A stretch of 64,000 nt of DNA from Rutstroemia sp. NJR-2017a BVV2 (lineage: Eukaryota; Ascomycota; Leotiomycetes; Helotiales; Rutstroemiaceae). The position numbers and the translations under genes were made by a program. Location: positions 1 to 64,000 of the forward strand of contig NJPS01000056.1 of the NCBI GenBank assembly GCA_002946415.1, written 5' to 3'. This document shows, piece after piece, positions 61,540 through 64,000 of the stretch. Every line of letters begins with the position of its first letter. The first letter of the stretch is position 1. The notes under the pieces were generated by a model. The model was not told the origin of the DNA. It saw only the letters and a list, made by a program, of their open reading frames with translations, and did no database searches.

Positions 61540-63398
61540 TCATCCCTTTATCGGGCTATGGACATTAACACCATCCTTCACTGCGACTAGTCTTCCATTC
61601 CCTTGCTGCACGTCATTTTCAGCAGCTAAATCACTCGCAGCTACCAAGCTTTCGATTTCATCCATCGTGTACTCTCTAGCACCAATGACAAGCTTCTCAA
61701 CATCCGATCTTCCCTTCCAGCCCGCGCTAACAATCAAAACTTCATTAGCATTAACCTCGAAATACACGTTAATTTCCAATACTCCTTTTGGCTTGCGGGG
61801 AAGTCCAGTGAGTCTGAGAGTGCCCAATTCCCTATTTCCAAGAGCGGTTTCCCAAGCTCCTTCAAGAATCCTGATTGTGGCATTGTCTTGGTTATCTTCA
61901 GCCGTTGATACGATAATTGATTTCCTTGTTGGAAACACATAGTTCCGAGGAATAACTTTGGCGAAACCTCCAGTGCTTGTTTCGATGCCCAGGTGCAGAG
62001 GTGTGGCATCCATTAGTAGACCAGCGCATCCATCGTTCTGCTGCTCACGGAGAAGCCTGTAACCCTGCATAGCAGCCCCGTATACGACAGCCTGGTCGTT
62101 TGAAAAGCCAATCGGTGCCAGAGCCTTTTTGCCGAAGTAAGATTCGAGCACCCTTTGGGCTTCTGCCATGTGCGAGGGATCACCGGACAGTACGATATCG
62201 TCAACTTTGTTCATCTCAATTTTCGGTCCAGACAGAAGTAGTTCGACTAATTCGATGATTCTGTTCGGTGATAAAATGCTTTGCTGCTCCATCTTGGACA
62301 TCTTCTTATCCCTCACCGTACCTAGCACTTCAAATACACCATGATCACTGGATACAAGGGACATTTCGGGCACCTTGTCCCCTGTATCATACACAATGTA
62401 GATACCTTTGTGATTTTCCTGGTGTCCAACGTAGTTCTTGACGTCGAGACGGTGAGCTATGCCGACTGAAGTTGGCTTGCTGTGCATACGGACAGCCTCC
62501 AGTCCTCCCATGACCACAACAGCTTTGGTCGCTTGTCTTTGTTTGTCAGCGAAGTTACTGGGAACGGCAATGACCGCATGACTAATTGTCGAGTTCAGGT
62601 ATTCCTCCGCCGTTATTTTCTGGAAATAAAACCTCGGTGTCAGCAAAGTTGTAATAGGAGCCATTTGAAGAGTTTTAAGTATCGCATAAGTAAGTTATAT
62701 TATATCGAAAGTGGCCCAAACCGGCGAAAAAGGATTAAGAAAATCCTAAGAGAGAAAATAAGAATCATATTATCAGAAGATACATACTAGATGCTGTAAT
62801 ATCATGGCCGAGACTTCCTCTGGAGTGACGGTCTTGTCCTCTCCATTTGTATGTATCTTGATTTTAATTTGGCCATTTTGATCCACGACATCGTATGGCA
62901 GCTCCTCGATTGCTTCTTGCACTTCAGGATGTGAAAAGCTTTGACCCACTAAACGTCTATAAGGCGCCGCTCAGCTACGAATCCCATACATGGAACACAT
63001 GCACTAACCTGACATCGTAAAGAGTGTTCTTAGGATTGTTAGAAGCTTGTGCCTTTGCTTCAAATCCTACTAGGGGTTCTCCATGGTCCGGAAAGGATAC
63101 ATAAGCCGGTATCACACTGCGGCCCTGCTTGTCTGAAATAATCTCAAAGACACCCTTACGGACCACACCCACTCGTGAATAGCCCTGCCCGAGATCGATT
63201 CCAATAACTACAATCATCAGTTGTTGGGAGGGCTGCAAATGAGGGAATATACGTACTGTGGGGACCGTATGCGAAACGTTGTTCTTGATATTTATTGTGT
63301 CGATGAAGGTTGAAAGCTGGTTTGATACAAACTGCGAGCAACAGTGCGGCAAGACACCCGAAACATGATATAAATATATTTCTCTTCAAAGAATACAT
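61540..63398 (-). CDS. Divergent BiP-like Hsp70 with membrane anchor/signal, lacking subdomain IIB and the lid
   Basis: Four exons (63398-63257, 63207-63009, 62956-62788, 62619-61540) give 529 residues; the phases agree at all three introns (49, 52 and 168 nt). Residues 7-25 are hydrophobic (IFISCFGCLAALLLAVCI), a signal peptide or anchor. The Hsp70 nucleotide-binding domain starts at IIGIDLGQGYS (48-58; usual GTTYS). HAVIAVPSNFADKQRQATK follows (184-202). The phosphate-2 motif DLGGGT is DTGDKV (249-254), and GGSTR is SGDPS (315-319). Between GVFEVLG (264-270) and VDDIVLSG (309-316) only about 38 residues remain where the family has over 100, so subdomain IIB is gone. The substrate-binding beta domain (about 370-500) is recognisable: DATPLHLGIET, IPRN..FPTRKS. 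The protein stops at HSPIKG without helical lid or HDEL. BiP normally folds proteins in the ER; this form probably cannot hydrolyse ATP. The start at 63398 places the hydrophobic segment properly. Confidence 0.82.
62620..62787 (-). other. Third intron of the Hsp70-like gene (168 nt)
   Basis: GTATGT donor after HL and TTTCCAG acceptor before KITAEEYLNST. It is longer than the other two introns and includes AT-rich sequence. An alternative reading starts exon 4 upstream (in-frame codons to 62664), but homology to BiP (K..AE.YL....HAV) begins at the acceptor. Confidence 0.75.
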
Positions 63399-63683
63399 TA
63401 TATTTTGACCAAGTTCAACAATCGAATTGAAGTATATATAAAGATAAAACAATATATAATATCGACGATTATTAATATAGTTAAATAATATTTTTAATAT
63501 ATTCTTACTAATTAAATAAATAAGATTATAATAAATTAAATTTTTTTTTCTTATTTATAAACAACTAATATTATTTTGATTATAATAAGTAAAGAGGGTA
63601 TATTTAACGAAAGTAAAATATAAATATTGAACGCTTGATATTTCGGTAGTTGAAGATTAATAAGAAGCGAATTTCCCCACAAG
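63399..63683 (-). promoter_or_regulatory. AT-rich intergenic region, probable promoter of the Hsp70-like gene
   Basis: The upstream region of the minus-strand Hsp70-like gene is about 80% A+T, with a TTATATATAC TATA-like element about 40 bp before the ATG (near 63435-63446). It also holds the 3' end of the next gene. I see no heat-shock element (repeated nGAAn) clearly. Confidence 0.35.
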
Positions 63684-64000
63684 CTATTTATCTTTCTGAA
63701 ACCAAGGAAATTTCTTTTTCCCAGAATCCACTGCTCCGGAAGAGCTCTCAACCTGCAAACTGCGTTGATAGATATCCTAAAGTGGATTGTTAGTATCTGC
63801 CTGACATCAAAAAGTAGAGAAGGACTATAAGACAAACCTCGTCATCGGATGGCAGTAAGCACCCCAAAATAAGCTCCCGTGCAGCTGTGTTTTGGGTGAG
63901 ATTTGGATAAGGTGTAGTTTGACTCTTCATGATTGGTAGTATGACTTCCGACAAGACCTCGAACTTTTTCCAGTTGATCCTTTCCCCATTAGCCCCAACA
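63684..64000 (-). CDS. 3' end of an unidentified gene, continues past the right edge
   Basis: Exons (beyond 64000)-63838 and 63776-63684 are joined across a 61 nt intron (63777-63837; donor GTTTGT, branch ACTAAC, acceptor TTTAG). The joined frame includes INWKKFEVLSEVILPIMK, NTAARELILGCLLPSDDE, then after the intron DIYQRSLQVESSSGA and the basic end KKKFPWFQKDK-stop (TAG at 63686-63684). It is transcribed in the same direction as the Hsp70-like gene, 286 bp upstream of it. I do not recognise the family from this C-terminal 84-residue piece. Confidence 0.68.

Noticed and set aside
61667..62790. Plus-strand and alternate minus-strand frames overlapping the Hsp70-like gene
   Set aside because: Shadows: the Hsp70 homology lies only in the minus-strand frame ending at 61540.
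1..64000. CRISPR array, rRNA or tRNA genes
   Set aside because: No regularly spaced repeats and no rRNA-like blocks. No cloverleaf with conserved T-loop (GGTTCGA) and A-box was found on either strand; isolated GGTTCGAT words in the LINE 5' region lack the rest.

Overview
The window looks like nuclear DNA of a filamentous ascomycete (Pezizomycotina). The genes have 46-61 nt introns with GT...AG ends and CTAAC/CTGAC-like branch sites. The recognisable proteins are fungal types: a group III hybrid histidine kinase, a SIR2 deacetylase, an FG-GAP/VCBS protein and a BiP-like Hsp70. About 85-90% of the window is very AT-rich transposon wreckage. CpA/TpG is almost absent and coding frames are full of TAA/TAG, which is the signature of repeat-induced point mutation (RIP).

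Layout. 1-8313: a stack of minus-strand LINEs (Tad/I-like; ORF1 with zinc knuckles, ORF2 with endonuclease, reverse transcriptase, RNase H and a C-terminal Cys-His motif). 8315-8689: the end of a Ty3/Gypsy element. 8980-14916: a plus-strand LINE carrying a small unmutated LINE tail (10772-10929) with a target-site duplication (TSD). 14.9-16.35 kb: Gypsy pol remnant. 16.36-18.12 kb: Fot1/pogo transposase remnant. 18.4-22.06 kb: a normal-GC island with a truncated Nik1-like kinase, an LTR-like stretch, a SIR2 pseudogene and a minus-strand 3' gene fragment. 23017-36219: a complete Ty1/Copia element, split by a complete Ty3/Gypsy (26075-32249) and carrying two terminal-inverted-repeat (TIR) elements. 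Copia itself sits in a LINE that resumes at 36220. 36.2-59.6 kb: nested LINEs in both orientations, with a TIR element (42185-42614), a solo Copia LTR (43244-43614) and an unidentified retro-insertion (37970-38820). 60.48-64.0 kb: a second gene island with a VCBS fragment, a degenerate Hsp70 gene and the 3' end of another gene.

Nesting gives an order of events, because TSDs of 5 bp (LTR elements) and 12-13 bp (LINE-type insertions) can be read directly at several junctions. The genes do not form an obvious pathway. Most look like truncated or decaying gene copies stranded between repeats. The Hsp70-like gene has an open, spliceable frame and may still be expressed, but its ATPase motifs, subdomain IIB and lid are altered or gone. 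I found no CRISPR, rRNA or convincing tRNA.
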